NCBI GenBank assembly: GCA_021324435.1
Contig: JAJPIZ010000033.1
Span: 1-64,000 of the forward strand
Source of the DNA: Anaerolineae bacterium
GTDB taxonomy: Bacteria > Chloroflexota > Anaerolineae > Anaerolineales > Villigracilaceae
Direction of reading: 5' to 3'
DNA length: 64,000 nucleotides
Position 1 is the stretch's first letter. The number at the start of each line of letters is the position of its first letter. The notes below the pieces were generated by a model. It was not told where the DNA came from, ran no database searches, and worked only from the letters and a program-made list of their open reading frames with translations. Positions 19,198 to 27,064 of this stretch are shown here, piece after piece. A program made the translations under genes and the position numbers.

Positions 19198-19899
19198 CTA
19201 TTGCAATGCCCAGATGTTCAAATCGTCGAACATGATCTGATTGCCCTGGCGGATCTCGAAATTGAATCCGCCGTTTGTAATGCGGTCATCGGTTGCGCTG
19301 AACAAGCGATTGTTGTCAATCGTGAGAATGAGTTCCGAGCCGCGCGCTTCGATGCGGATGGCGTACCATGTTCCAGTCTGAAACGTGAAGGCGCGCGTAG
19401 TATCCGCGTTGAACGGTTCGAATGTGCCATTGTTTTTGATGTCGCGGTAGCCCATCGAAACTTGATTTTGAGTTAATAACAGTGCGTATGTTGCTTCGCT
19501 GGTGCGGCGAAAATTGAACGAAACCCCGTTGCCCTGCAATTGTTTGAAATTGACTTTGAACTCCATCACGCCATTAGTGAAATCGTTCGGTCCGAATGTG
19601 GCAATGGCGGGCGCAGAACTCGCATCCACCGAAAGGACTTTGTTCGCTTTGTCTTTGCCGACGGTCCAATTTCCTTGATCGAAAGAGAATCCGCTGGTGC
19701 CGGTTTCAAAATCCTGGCTGAACACCGGCACTTGCGTGTTGCCAATCGTTGTTACGACCGCGCTGGGTGTGGGTGTTGAGGGCTCCAGTAACTTTGCCAG
19801 CAGAGGACTGCCAAGCAGGGCGGCGATTATGGTTCCAACCAGACCAAGGACTGCAACAATGATCGTTGTTTCTGGTTTCTTGCCTTTCTCTTTGCCCAT
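19198..19899 (-). CDS. Membrane-anchored beta-sandwich (LamG/DUF1080-like) protein
   Basis: A 233-residue protein. It has a short basic cytoplasmic tail MGKEKGKKPE, one membrane span (about 11-36) and a Pro/Thr linker. The outer domain of about 175 residues has a concanavalin-like pattern: FSQDFETGTSGFSFDQGNW, ATYALLLTQNQVSMGYRD, TWYAIRIEARGSELILTIDNN and IMFDDLNIWAL. Such domains commonly bind glycans. No catalytic residues are evident. A GAGGAGAAT ribosome site precedes the ATG. It sits between two lipoprotein genes. Confidence 0.65.
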   Translation of the reverse strand: MGKEKGKKPETTIIVAVLGLVGTIIAALLGSPLLAKLLEPSTPTPSAVVTTIGNTQVPVFSQDFETGTSGFSFDQGNWTVGKDKANKVLSVDASSAPAIATFGPNDFTNGVMEFKVNFKQLQGNGVSFNFRRTSEATYALLLTQNQVSMGYRDIKNNGTFEPFNADTTRAFTFQTGTWYAIRIEARGSELILTIDNNRLFSATDDRITNGGFNFEIRQGNQIMFDDLNIWALQ

Positions 19900-19914
19900 A
19901 ATATTCTCCTCATG

Positions 19915-20454
19915 TTATTGCACAATAATCTGAATGTAAATCGTATCCCCAAACGGCTGGCCATCGGGATTGAACGCCTGCCACGCGCTTCGATACGAGC
20001 CGACATCACTTGGCGCGGTGAAGATGATTCGCAAAACGGCTTGAGTCCCGGCGCGGGCGGGATACAAAGCCTGCTCGCTGGCCGCGCCCATATCCAAACC
20101 GCTAATCAGTTTCAGACGATAACCCGAAGACCAGTTGCACGTTCCGCTGTTGGCGACCAGCCATTGTTTGTCAATGGATTGGCCGGGCGTGACGATGGTG
20201 CCGTCGGGAATCGTAATGTCGTTGACAAACGTCAAAACATCCGTGCATGGCGGAGTGGGAGTCGGAACGATGATCGTTGGAATCGAAGTTGGTATTGAGG
20301 CGGTGGGGGTCGCGGTGATGACGATGATTTGCGCTGGTTCCGTCGGCGGCACGAAAACTGTCGCTGTGGAAGTTGGCGCGCAGGCACCGACAGTGAAGAG
20401 CAAAGCCAATAAAACGGCGGCAGATTTGAGGTCCGAGAGGAAGCGGCTCTTCAT
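19915..20454 (-). CDS. Lipoprotein with NBR1-type Ig-like (FW) domain
   Basis: A 179-residue lipoprotein. The signal ends FTVGAC (lipobox) and is followed by a Thr/Pro linker. The C-terminal domain, TIPDGTIVTPGQSIDKQWLV through NSGTCNWSSGYRLKLISG to DVGSYRSAWQAFNPDGQPFG, matches the four-tryptophan NBR1 Ig-like fold common on Chloroflexota surface proteins. A start 12 bases further up (20466) is also possible; the chosen ATG has GGGGAT before it. Probable role: binding module outside the membrane, partner unknown. Confidence 0.75.
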   Translation of the reverse strand: MKSRFLSDLKSAAVLLALLFTVGACAPTSTATVFVPPTEPAQIIVITATPTASIPTSIPTIIVPTPTPPCTDVLTFVNDITIPDGTIVTPGQSIDKQWLVANSGTCNWSSGYRLKLISGLDMGAASEQALYPARAGTQAVLRIIFTAPSDVGSYRSAWQAFNPDGQPFGDTIYIQIIVQ

Positions 20455-20470
20455 ATCCCCAATCATAACG

Positions 20471-20497
20471 TAGAGGCGACCAAAATGGTCGCCTCTA
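20471..20497. repeat. Hairpin between recA and a lipoprotein gene
   Basis: TAGAGGCGACC / GGTCGCCTCTA, perfect 11-base-pair stem with a 5-base loop, 9 bases past the recA stop. It has no T-run on the minus strand, so it may be a message-stabilising hairpin or repeat rather than a classic terminator. Confidence 0.6.
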
Positions 20498-20505
20498 TAA
20501 AAATA

Positions 20506-21624
20506 TTATGCTTCGTCAGTTGCACCGGCTGATTCATCTGCACCGTCGCCGCCGACCTCGAGCGGCAGAACGACTTCACCGCTCATCGCCTTTTGACGGA
20601 TGGTCTTTTCGATCTCATCCATCATGGCCGGGTTTTGACGCAGATAATCTTTTGCATTTTCGCGTCCCTGGCCGATGCGCGTGTCGCCGTAGGAGAAGAA
20701 AGCGCCGCGCTTTTGAACGACCTCGAATTTCGTGGCGAGGTCGAGCACATCGCCGGCTTTCGAGATGCCTTCATTGAACATGATGTCGAACTCCGCGGTG
20801 CGGAACGGAGGCGCGACCTTGTTCTTCACCACTTTGACCTTTGTGCGGTTGCCGATCACTTCCTCGCCTTGTTTGATGGCCTGGATGCGGCGCACATCGA
20901 GGCGGATGGAGGCATAGAACTTTAGCGCCTGACCGCCGGTGGTGGTCTCAGGATTGCCGAACATCACGCCGATCTTTTGGCGCAATTGATTGGTGAAGAC
21001 CACGGCTGTTTTTGTTTGATTGATCGCGCCGGAAAGTTTGCGCAACGCCTGCGACATCAAGCGGGCTTGCACGCCCATGGTCGGGTCACCCATGTCGCCT
21101 TCGATTTCAGCGCGAGGCACGAGCGCGGCGACGGAGTCAATCACGACCACATCCACGCCGCCGGAGCGGACGAGGGTCTCCGCGATTTCAAGAGCCTGTT
21201 CGCCGGTATCGGGTTGTGAGACGAAAAGGTTGTCAATGTCCACGCCGCATTTGGCCGCGTAGACCGGATCCAGCGCGTGTTCCATGTCAATGTACGCGGC
21301 AGTGCCGCCCAGTTTTTGCGCCTCAGCGACGATGTGTTGGCAGATGGTGGTCTTGCCGGAGGACTCGGGGCCATAGATTTCTGTGATGCGTCCGCGCGGA
21401 ACGCCGCCGACGCCGAGGGCAATGTCGAGTGAAAGCGAGCCGGTGGAAAAGACCTCGGTTTGCATGATGCCATGAGCATCGCCGAGTTTCATGATCGAGC
21501 CTTCGCCGTACCGCTTGAGGATGTCGCCGACGGCCTTGTCGAGCACGGCGCGTTTGGCGCTATCCACCTGCGGCGCGGCAGATGTTGTTTCTTCAGTTGC
21601 AGAGCGGGATTTGCGTGGGGACAT
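20506..21624 (-). CDS. recA: Recombinase RecA
   Basis: A 372-residue RecA. Walker A is GPESSGKTT near residue 88, the MAW signature region is represented by [14 protein letters not shown], loop L2 by [28 protein letters not shown], and Walker B by [13 protein letters not shown]. The N-terminal [20 protein letters not shown] is typical. It performs strand exchange and stimulates LexA self-cleavage. No recX or lexA is adjacent. The ribosome site is GGAGAGAG. The promoter at 21672-21699 holds a LexA-like box. Confidence 0.97.
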   Translation of the reverse strand: MSPRKSRSATEETTSAAPQVDSAKRAVLDKAVGDILKRYGEGSIMKLGDAHGIMQTEVFSTGSLSLDIALGVGGVPRGRITEIYGPESSGKTTICQHIVAEAQKLGGTAAYIDMEHALDPVYAAKCGVDIDNLFVSQPDTGEQALEIAETLVRSGGVDVVVIDSVAALVPRAEIEGDMGDPTMGVQARLMSQALRKLSGAINQTKTAVVFTNQLRQKIGVMFGNPETTTGGQALKFYASIRLDVRRIQAIKQGEEVIGNRTKVKVVKNKVAPPFRTAEFDIMFNEGISKAGDVLDLATKFEVVQKRGAFFSYGDTRIGQGRENAKDYLRQNPAMMDEIEKTIRQKAMSGEVVLPLEVGGDGADESAGATDEA

Positions 21625-21671
21625 GTTCTCTCTCCAATACAGGTTTACAGGTCAAATACGAGTGTGGGCAC

Positions 21672-21699
21672 AGTATAGCACAGATGTTCAGTACGTCAA
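21672..21699 (-). promoter_or_regulatory. recA promoter with embedded SOS-like box
   Basis: Minus strand: TTGACG (21694-21699), 16 bases, TATACT (21672-21677). The spacer contains GAACATCTGTGC (21678-21689), one base off the LexA consensus GAAC-N4-GTTC and touching the -10. This is the expected place for a LexA site. Which box the host LexA uses is not known from this window. Confidence 0.65.
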
Positions 21700-21763
21700 G
21701 GGCGGCCCTACCCCCCTCCCTCCCCATTTCGACGAAATCAAAACGGGCCGAGGGGCGGAGGGC

Positions 21764-22996
21764 CTACGGGTTTGGCGTTGGCACCCCATCCAGTTTCGGT
21801 GTGGGCGGCGGCGCGACATTGAATCCGAGCGTGCCGCGAAAGGTGAAGTAGGTGATCTGACCCGGATAGATGTACATCCAGTCCTGCTGGTCTTTGCCTT
21901 TGTAATTGAAACTGACTTTGTACAAGCCCGCGGGTAAATCACCGAGCACCATATTCTCATCGTAGACCGGATCGTGATTGACCGGCCCCGGGCCGTAGGT
22001 CTTCACGACGCGCGATTCATTCGTGGTTGTATTTGTCACGCTGATTTCCAACTGTTGAAGCGTGTTGTTGTTTGTATCCGTCACATGTCCAACCAAAACG
22101 CCCCAGCCCTCCGGCGGCGCGATCCATAGTTCGGGATTGTATGTATGATGAAAAGAATTTTCAGGGAAGCGGACTTCAAAATGCAAATGCGGTCCGGTGG
22201 TCGCGCCTGTCGCGCCGACCAGACCAAGCACATCACCCGTCTCCACATGTTGACTAACGACCGCGATGATCTTGCTCATGTGTGCATAGATCGTAAAAAG
22301 CTGTTGGTCTTTGTAACCAAAGTCATGGCGGATGACAACGGCCTGACCGTATGGATCGTCGTGATTGCCGGGGGCCTCCATAAAGAGTCCCCAGTCTGCC
22401 CAGATCACGGTGCCGGGTCCTGCGGCGTGAATCGGCGTTCCATCCGGGGCGGGGATGTCCACGCCGGTGTGTACGGTATTGCCAAAGAAGACTCCACCGT
22501 AGCGATAATCGGCAAGCGGCCAGTTGACTTGATCCGCGGCGATGGGGCGCGCGAAATAAAAATGATCGTAGGGCGACATGGCCCACGGAACCGGATACAA
22601 TGGCGGACGCCAACCGGAGATGGGAGGCGCACCGGGCGTGGGCAAATCGAATCGGAACGGTTCCAGCGTGGGCGTGGCCGCTTCAATCGGGACCTCGGGG
22701 CTGGCTCCCGTTAAACCAGCGACCACCGGCGTTGGGCTTGAGTTTCCGATCATTGTGCAGGCAGTGAGAGCAAGAAAAGAAATTATTGTTACAAATCTAA
22801 AGAGAGAAATGTCGTTGCGAGGAGGTCGCTGGTCGAGTGTCGGTGTTTTTCCGATGTATCGAGACCAAGACCGATGAAGCAATTTCCTCCATCGAAGTGG
22901 GGATTGCTTACTCTTCGAGTACGATGTCGCTCGGTCTCGATACGCCGCTTCGCGGCTACTCGACCATCGCTTGCAACAACGCAAAAGTTTCTTCAT
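21764..22996 (-). CDS. M23-family peptidase lipoprotein
   Basis: About 410 residues from the ATG at 22996, which overlaps the stop of the upstream gene (ATGA). The first about 65 codons are repeat DNA (WSSSREAAYRDRA). A lipoprotein signal then follows, ISLFRFVTIISFLALTAC, but no ATG, GTG or TTG directly precedes it. So either the signal is internal or the original 5' end was replaced by repeat insertion. The M23 domain has HTGVDIPAPDG (HxxxD) and GPHLHFEVRFPE. It should cleave peptidoglycan peptides outside the membrane. C-terminal to it is an Ig-like segment (VLVGHVTDTNNNTLQQLEI). Confidence 0.75.
   Translation of the reverse strand: MKKLLRCCKRWSSSREAAYRDRATSYSKSKQSPLRWRKLLHRSWSRYIGKTPTLDQRPPRNDISLFRFVTIISFLALTACTMIGNSSPTPVVAGLTGASPEVPIEAATPTLEPFRFDLPTPGAPPISGWRPPLYPVPWAMSPYDHFYFARPIAADQVNWPLADYRYGGVFFGNTVHTGVDIPAPDGTPIHAAGPGTVIWADWGLFMEAPGNHDDPYGQAVVIRHDFGYKDQQLFTIYAHMSKIIAVVSQHVETGDVLGLVGATGATTGPHLHFEVRFPENSFHHTYNPELWIAPPEGWGVLVGHVTDTNNNTLQQLEISVTNTTTNESRVVKTYGPGPVNHDPVYDENMVLGDLPAGLYKVSFNYKGKDQQDWMYIYPGQITYFTFRGTLGFNVAPPPTPKLDGVPTPNP
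22831..22866 (-). repeat. Dispersed GGTCTCGATAC...CTCGACC repeat, copy 1
   Basis: Minus strand GGTCTCGATACATCGG ... CCGACACTCGACC; the centre forms a hairpin. It lies in the 5' region of the M23 lipoprotein gene, inverted relative to the copy at 22933-22966. Confidence 0.65.
22933..22966 (+). repeat. Dispersed GGTCTCGATAC...CTCGACC repeat, copy 2
   Basis: GGTCTCGATACGCCGC then TTCGCGGCTACTCGACCA, with the palindromic centre CCGC-TTC-GCGG. Translated on the minus strand it gives RWSSSREAAYRDR at the start of the M23 lipoprotein frame. Confidence 0.7.
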
Positions 22997-24849
22997 GGAC
23001 CAAACGTTGGAATAATCGTCGGCGGGGTGACTGTGACCGTAGGCGTTTTTGTGATGGTGGGCGTCAGCGTAGGAAGTGGAGTCAATGAAGGCGTGAGAGT
23101 CCAAAGCGGAGTCCGCGTGGGGCCGGGCGTGGAAGTCGGAATCGGCGTGCGCGAAGGCGTGGCGGTCGGCGGCAGGACCGGGGTCGGGGTGAGAAGCGCT
23201 TCGGCGGGATACAGTTCCAGCATCGCGGAATACCAGTCGAGTCCATCCGTCTTTGCGAATTCAGTAAAGCGCGCGCCTGCGTAATAGTTGCGCCAGTTGG
23301 GCAGAGCAGGCAGACGTTCCCAGCCATAGGCTTGAGCCAGTGAGGTGAAGTCCACCCAATAGCCGGGAGGGATGGCCGCGTATTGTCCGCCGGCCTCGTA
23401 TGTTTTCGGGTCAAGTTCGTAGCGGGCGTTCAAATCCCATGGTGGATTTTGAATCGGTTCACCGTGCGATCCATCCTGAATCTGCGCGCGTAGATAAAGC
23501 CGCCAGTAGGTTTGTACGCCGATGTCTTCGCGGACGACAGACATCCAGCCCGCGTTGACCATCAGCGAATTGATGGCAAAGGCGCGGCCCGTGTACAACC
23601 AATCTTCGCCGAGGCCGGGATCGAGGGAAGTGGTGAGCGGAACGAACGCGTTTTCAAGACTCGCCAACGCGTCCCAGCCGGTTTCTTTGATGACGCGTTG
23701 ACGCAAAGCCGTGAACGATTCGTCCACGAGGTCATGCAGTTGGGGATACGGCGCTTGGACATTTTGAAGCGGCACGACGTACCAGCGTTTGGATGGAACA
23801 TTGGCAACAGGCGTGACGCCCGGAACCCAAAGAGGTTGCGGGGTTTGCGCCGCGGCTTGTTGATAAATGAGAGGCAGAGGGTTGGGCAAAGAAATTTTGG
23901 GCCACAGCAAACCGCGCAGAGGTCCGGGCAGAGGCGTGGGGAGCAATAAGATCTGACCTTGCAACGAGTACGCGGTCAACAATTCCTGATTGGCCGAGTC
24001 AACGCCCGTGAGGATTTCATCGCCGCGCGCGTTCCACGCGGGCCAATCGCCATCGCCGGCCCATGTCGCGGCGCGATCCGGTTTGTCTGCATCCCAAATG
24101 TAAATGCCGCTGTAATCGAGTCCCTGCAGAGATGAAGCCCACGCCAAATGACTTCCATCCGCGCTCCACACGGGATGACTTTCGGCGGCCTGTGTGGTGT
24201 TGCTCAAATCGGTGAAGCGGCCTTCGGTCTTGTTGAGGTCGGCCAGCCACACGTCCGCGTTACCACTGCGGTTTGAAATGAAAGCGATTTGTCTTCCGTT
24301 CGGCGCCCAGGCCGGAGAATGATCGGACGAATTGCCGTCAGTGAGATAAATTGGTTTTTGACTCGGATCGGTCAGGGATTGAATCACAATGTCGAGATTG
24401 CCACCCTGATACGTTTCGTACGCGAGCCATGCCAAATCCGGCGACCATGTTGGCGACGCATCGTATTCGGGGGTGTTCGTTAACTGCGAGACTTGTCCGC
24501 TTTGCAGATCGAGCGTGAAGATGTCGTAGAACCCGCCGCGATTGGAGGCGAAGGCCAGCGTTCTTCCATTTGGGCTGAGGGAGGGGGTGATGTCGTTCCA
24601 ATCGCCGGACGTGAGGCGGGTGAGGCCCGATTTGCCCGGAGTGAACGCGAAGAGATGCGCGTACCCATTCTCCTCGATGGACAGAATCATCACGTCGTTC
24701 TGTTCTTCGGCGGGGAAGGTCGGTGCGACAGTGGGGAAGGATTCGGTGGGGGATGAGGGGATAAAGGATTGTGTTTGGGTTGAGCGAGGAGAACAGGCGG
24801 TGATGAGCAGTGAGAAGATAATAGTAAGAAGAAAAAAAAAGTGTGTCAC
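22993..24849 (-). CDS. Lipoprotein with TolB/WD40-like beta-propeller
   Basis: About 618 residues from the GTG at 24849, chosen because it starts a clean lipoprotein signal (VTHFFFLLTIIFSLLITAC). The frame stays open to 25083 but those codons are repeat-derived (SRWSSSGAKGATYRDHA). The N-terminal half has TolB-type blades: GDWNDITPSLSPNGRTLAFASNRGG, PEYDASPTWSPDLAWLAYET, DHSPAWAPNGRQIAFISNRSGNADVW. A second domain of about 250 residues (LHDLVDESFTALRQRVIKETGWDALASLENAF) is of unknown fold. The C-terminus is a long PT/GT-rich tail. It probably binds ligands at the cell surface. Its stop overlaps the next start. Confidence 0.72.
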   Translation of the reverse strand: MTHFFFLLTIIFSLLITACSPRSTQTQSFIPSSPTESFPTVAPTFPAEEQNDVMILSIEENGYAHLFAFTPGKSGLTRLTSGDWNDITPSLSPNGRTLAFASNRGGFYDIFTLDLQSGQVSQLTNTPEYDASPTWSPDLAWLAYETYQGGNLDIVIQSLTDPSQKPIYLTDGNSSDHSPAWAPNGRQIAFISNRSGNADVWLADLNKTEGRFTDLSNTTQAAESHPVWSADGSHLAWASSLQGLDYSGIYIWDADKPDRAATWAGDGDWPAWNARGDEILTGVDSANQELLTAYSLQGQILLLPTPLPGPLRGLLWPKISLPNPLPLIYQQAAAQTPQPLWVPGVTPVANVPSKRWYVVPLQNVQAPYPQLHDLVDESFTALRQRVIKETGWDALASLENAFVPLTTSLDPGLGEDWLYTGRAFAINSLMVNAGWMSVVREDIGVQTYWRLYLRAQIQDGSHGEPIQNPPWDLNARYELDPKTYEAGGQYAAIPPGYWVDFTSLAQAYGWERLPALPNWRNYYAGARFTEFAKTDGLDWYSAMLELYPAEALLTPTPVLPPTATPSRTPIPTSTPGPTRTPLWTLTPSLTPLPTLTPTITKTPTVTVTPPTIIPTFGP

Positions 24850-24935
24850 TCTCCCGTAAGAACGCCGGGACGATGTGAGGGAACGAAGTGACTGAAGAGT
24901 CTTTTTCTTTTCTGCTTTGAGACTCTTCGCCGCGT

Positions 24936-24975
24936 GGTCTCGATACGTTGCGCCTTTGGCGCCACTACTCGACCA
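24936..24975 (+). repeat. Dispersed GGTCTCGATAC...CTCGACC repeat, copy 3
   Basis: GGTCTCGATACGTTGCGCC then TTTGGCGCCACTACTCGACCA with a palindromic centre GGCGC-containing hairpin. It lies just upstream of the beta-propeller lipoprotein signal and encodes, on the minus strand, RWSSSGAKGATYRDHA. Confidence 0.7.
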
Positions 24976-25060
24976 GCGGCTCAGAGTGACACTGCCCTGC
25001 TCGCGCTTCGACGCTTCCATGCTCTCGGCGGCTTGAGCAATTAGATAAGAATTGAACATA

Positions 25061-25408
25061 TCAATTGGGGGAGACCACTTCAAAAGTGTGAGTCACAGGC
25101 TCGGCCTGCGGCCCATCGGGATAAAATAATTTCGCTTCGATCTTGAACGGACTGGCGTTCGCCCCGCGCAAGTGCAGGGTGAATTCCAGTTTCCAGGTCA
25201 TCGGCTCGACGATGCTGGCCGTGGCGACTTCGTCACCGTTGGAGTCGGTGAGGGTCACTTCGATGGTTGGCCGCGTTTGAAACGGCGTGATCTCCATGTT
25301 GACATGCACGCGCTCACCATCGGGGTATGGCTCGGCGCTGAGCGAGGTGATATGCGTCTCTGCGGGCGTGGCCCGTTGCAGGTTATCTTCGGGGAAGAAA
25401 AAATCCAT
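25061..25408 (-). CDS. Conserved hypothetical protein, Ig-like beta fold
   Basis: A 115-residue protein starting MDFFFPEDNLQRATPAETHITSL. It is mostly alternating beta-strand sequence, with RPTIEVTLTDSNGDEVATASIVEPMTWKLEFTLHLRG, resembling a small Ig-like sandwich. It has no signal peptide, so it is probably cytoplasmic. I do not recognise a named family beyond this. No clear ribosome site is visible. It is the most upstream gene of the 18-25 kb minus-strand block, next to the AT-rich nuclease pair. Confidence 0.6.
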   Translation of the reverse strand: MDFFFPEDNLQRATPAETHITSLSAEPYPDGERVHVNMEITPFQTRPTIEVTLTDSNGDEVATASIVEPMTWKLEFTLHLRGANASPFKIEAKLFYPDGPQAEPVTHTFEVVSPN

Positions 25409-25477
25409 GGGCAGAATTATAACAAGTTCTTATGATCGGCTCGTTTTTGTAGGGCGGCTGTAATTAAAAGATAGGCT

Positions 25478-25483
25478 TATAAT
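25478..25483 (+). promoter_or_regulatory. Possible -10 of the nuclease-pair promoter
   Basis: TATAAT, 47 bases upstream of the first gene of the pair. No convincing -35 lies 16-18 bases before it. Confidence 0.4.
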
Positions 25484-25529
25484 CCAGAAGAACAGAGTTT
25501 GCTAAAACATTTTGCAAGGGATTCTATCC

Positions 25530-26441
25530 ATGGCTAACTTAATCAAAGATTCTTTTCTAGAAGAGTTGTCCAAACGTTATGGACACATAAAAAAGCTTGA
25601 GAATACAAAATCCCTTTTTGAAATTGGAGAAGGCGGAGCGAGGATATATATTCGCTACTCAAAAGTGCACACCAGAAATCAAACATTTTACGGCCTTCGC
25701 GAAGAAGATTTGCAAAAGTTGGAAGGCTTTCCGTCTATTATTTGTTTCCTTTGGGATGATCAAAAAGAGCCTTTGATGATACCTTTTTCAGAATATGAAG
25801 AAGTATTTCACTCTACTTCGCCAGCAAGCGATGGTCAGTACAAGGTGATGGTTTATCTTGAAGATGTTACTGAATTTTATGTCGCTGGGGCTGGGCGTTT
25901 TAATGTAGAAGATAGATTTGGTTTGGATAAATTAGACACGATCATAGATGAAGCGAAGTTGAAACCAATCCAGGACTTTTCTCACTCCCAAATTCAAACC
26001 TTTCTTGGTGCTATTGGGGCGATTAAAGGCTACGATATTTGGATTCCACAAAATGACCGCTCAAAAATGGATTGGTCATTAACAAACAAATATGATTTTA
26101 GAGATAAGTTGCCTCCAGAGTTTAGTAATGTCCAAGATATTTTGCAGGAGATTGATGTGATTTGGCTGGATAGGGGTTCGAATAGAATTAGAGCCTTATA
26201 TGAGGTAGAGCACTCGACCCCAATTTATTCTGGTTTATTGCGGTTCAATGATATTCATTTAGTAGCGCCAAACTTGAAACCCAGGTTCAGCATTGTATCA
26301 AATGATATTAGACGTTCGTTGTTTGTGAAACAAATTAAAAGGCCGACTTTCCAAGCAAGTGGCTTAAGCGAATTGTGCATATTCTTTGAATATGCAAATG
26401 TTGCTGGCTGGTTTAGTCGTGTAAAGCCGAGAATGGCTTAG
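25530..26441 (+). CDS. Putative PD-(D/E)XK nuclease-like protein
   Basis: A 303-residue protein (start chosen at the ATG at 25530, with AAGGGAT upstream). Near residue 170 is IKGYDIWIPQNDRSK. D209 (EIDVIWLDRG) is followed by E225-V-E227 in ALYEVEHSTPIYSGLLRFNDIHL, the D...ExE/K layout of PD-(D/E)XK nucleases. The C-terminal part VSNDIRRSLFVKQIKRPTF fits the same family. No methyltransferase motifs (DPPY/FxGxG) are present. It is AT-rich compared with its neighbours, suggesting transfer. Its partner gene starts 19 bases later. It may be a second nuclease or a specificity or effector subunit of a restriction-like unit; exact function is unknown. Confidence 0.55.
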   Translation: MANLIKDSFLEELSKRYGHIKKLENTKSLFEIGEGGARIYIRYSKVHTRNQTFYGLREEDLQKLEGFPSIICFLWDDQKEPLMIPFSEYEEVFHSTSPASDGQYKVMVYLEDVTEFYVAGAGRFNVEDRFGLDKLDTIIDEAKLKPIQDFSHSQIQTFLGAIGAIKGYDIWIPQNDRSKMDWSLTNKYDFRDKLPPEFSNVQDILQEIDVIWLDRGSNRIRALYEVEHSTPIYSGLLRFNDIHLVAPNLKPRFSIVSNDIRRSLFVKQIKRPTFQASGLSELCIFFEYANVAGWFSRVKPRMA

Positions 26442-26460
26442 ATTAGAAGGGAGTGTTGGA

Positions 26461-27000
26461 ATGAAAATAACTGGAATCTACTCTTTCAGTGGTGGTACTG
26501 AGGCTATTCAAAATTATCATTCAACAGAATGGGATGAGATACAACAAATTTTAACTCACGTGAGTGTCGAAAGTTGTCTAACGGAACCAACAAAAGTAAA
26601 GGCGAAGAGGAGCAGGGGTATGTTTAATCCTCGCAAGATAAGCATGGCACTAAATGACCAATTTGTCAGATTGGGATGGAAAGAACAGAAAATCTATACC
26701 GATTACTCTTCTATTGGATTGAAACCAGCATCCAGAAAAATAGATTTTGCTAAAAACTATCTTGGCGTTGATGTGCAGTTCGGTAAAAGGCCGTTGCCGA
26801 TTTATAGTGGTTGCGCCAAGATGACAATATTTCACAATATGGGGTTTATTGATGTCGGTATCGAAATTGTGCCAGTAAAGGAATTAGCTGAGGACATGTC
26901 TTCGGGCGTTTCATACTTTGAGCAATTTGTCTGGGATTTGGAGCAACGCGGCGTTTCAGATATTGACATACCTGTTTTAATTTTGGGAGTTGCACCCTGA
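26461..27000 (+). CDS. BglII/BstYI-family restriction endonuclease-like protein
   Basis: A 179-residue protein, somewhat shorter than BglII. The region KIDFAKNYLGVDVQFG carries D95-x8-D104-x-Q106, aligned with the BglII catalytic D84-x8-E93-x-Q95 but with Asp in place of Glu. The following FIDVGIEIVPVKEL, MSSGVSYFEQ and DIPVLILGVAP match the family C-terminal half (predicted from memory of the family). It would cut DNA at a short palindrome, AGATCT/RGATCY in relatives, but specificity here is unknown. AT-rich, strong ribosome site GGGAGTG, and no cognate methyltransferase on either side. Confidence 0.7.
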   Translation: MKITGIYSFSGGTEAIQNYHSTEWDEIQQILTHVSVESCLTEPTKVKAKRSRGMFNPRKISMALNDQFVRLGWKEQKIYTDYSSIGLKPASRKIDFAKNYLGVDVQFGKRPLPIYSGCAKMTIFHNMGFIDVGIEIVPVKELAEDMSSGVSYFEQFVWDLEQRGVSDIDIPVLILGVAP

Positions 27001-27006
27001 CGGCAC

Positions 27007-27031
27007 GACCTCCGAGTCAAACTCGGAGGTC
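27007..27031 (+). terminator. Terminator after the nuclease pair
   Basis: GACCTCCGAG / CTCGGAGGTC perfect 10-base-pair hairpin, 5-base loop, followed by GCTTTTTACTTT. It begins 7 bases after the stop and faces the convergent serC. Confidence 0.85.
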
Positions 27032-27064
27032 GCTTTTTACTTTGTGTACTTCGTGTTTAATCTT

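Noticed and set aside
22997-23104. Longer N-terminus for the M23 lipoprotein
   Set aside because: The extra codons lie over the PT-rich tail of the upstream gene in another frame; the ATG at 22996 overlapping its stop is more plausible.
23698-23712. Third c-di-GMP aptamer (GACGCAAAGCC on the plus strand)
   Set aside because: The word is within the coding region of the beta-propeller lipoprotein and has none of the other aptamer elements.
24850-25083. Longer N-terminus for the beta-propeller lipoprotein
   Set aside because: Those codons are repeat DNA and would bury the lipoprotein signal internally.
25530-26441. DNA methyltransferase partner of the BglII-like gene
   Set aside because: No SAM-binding or DPPY/NPPY motif is present; the D...ExE layout fits a nuclease better.
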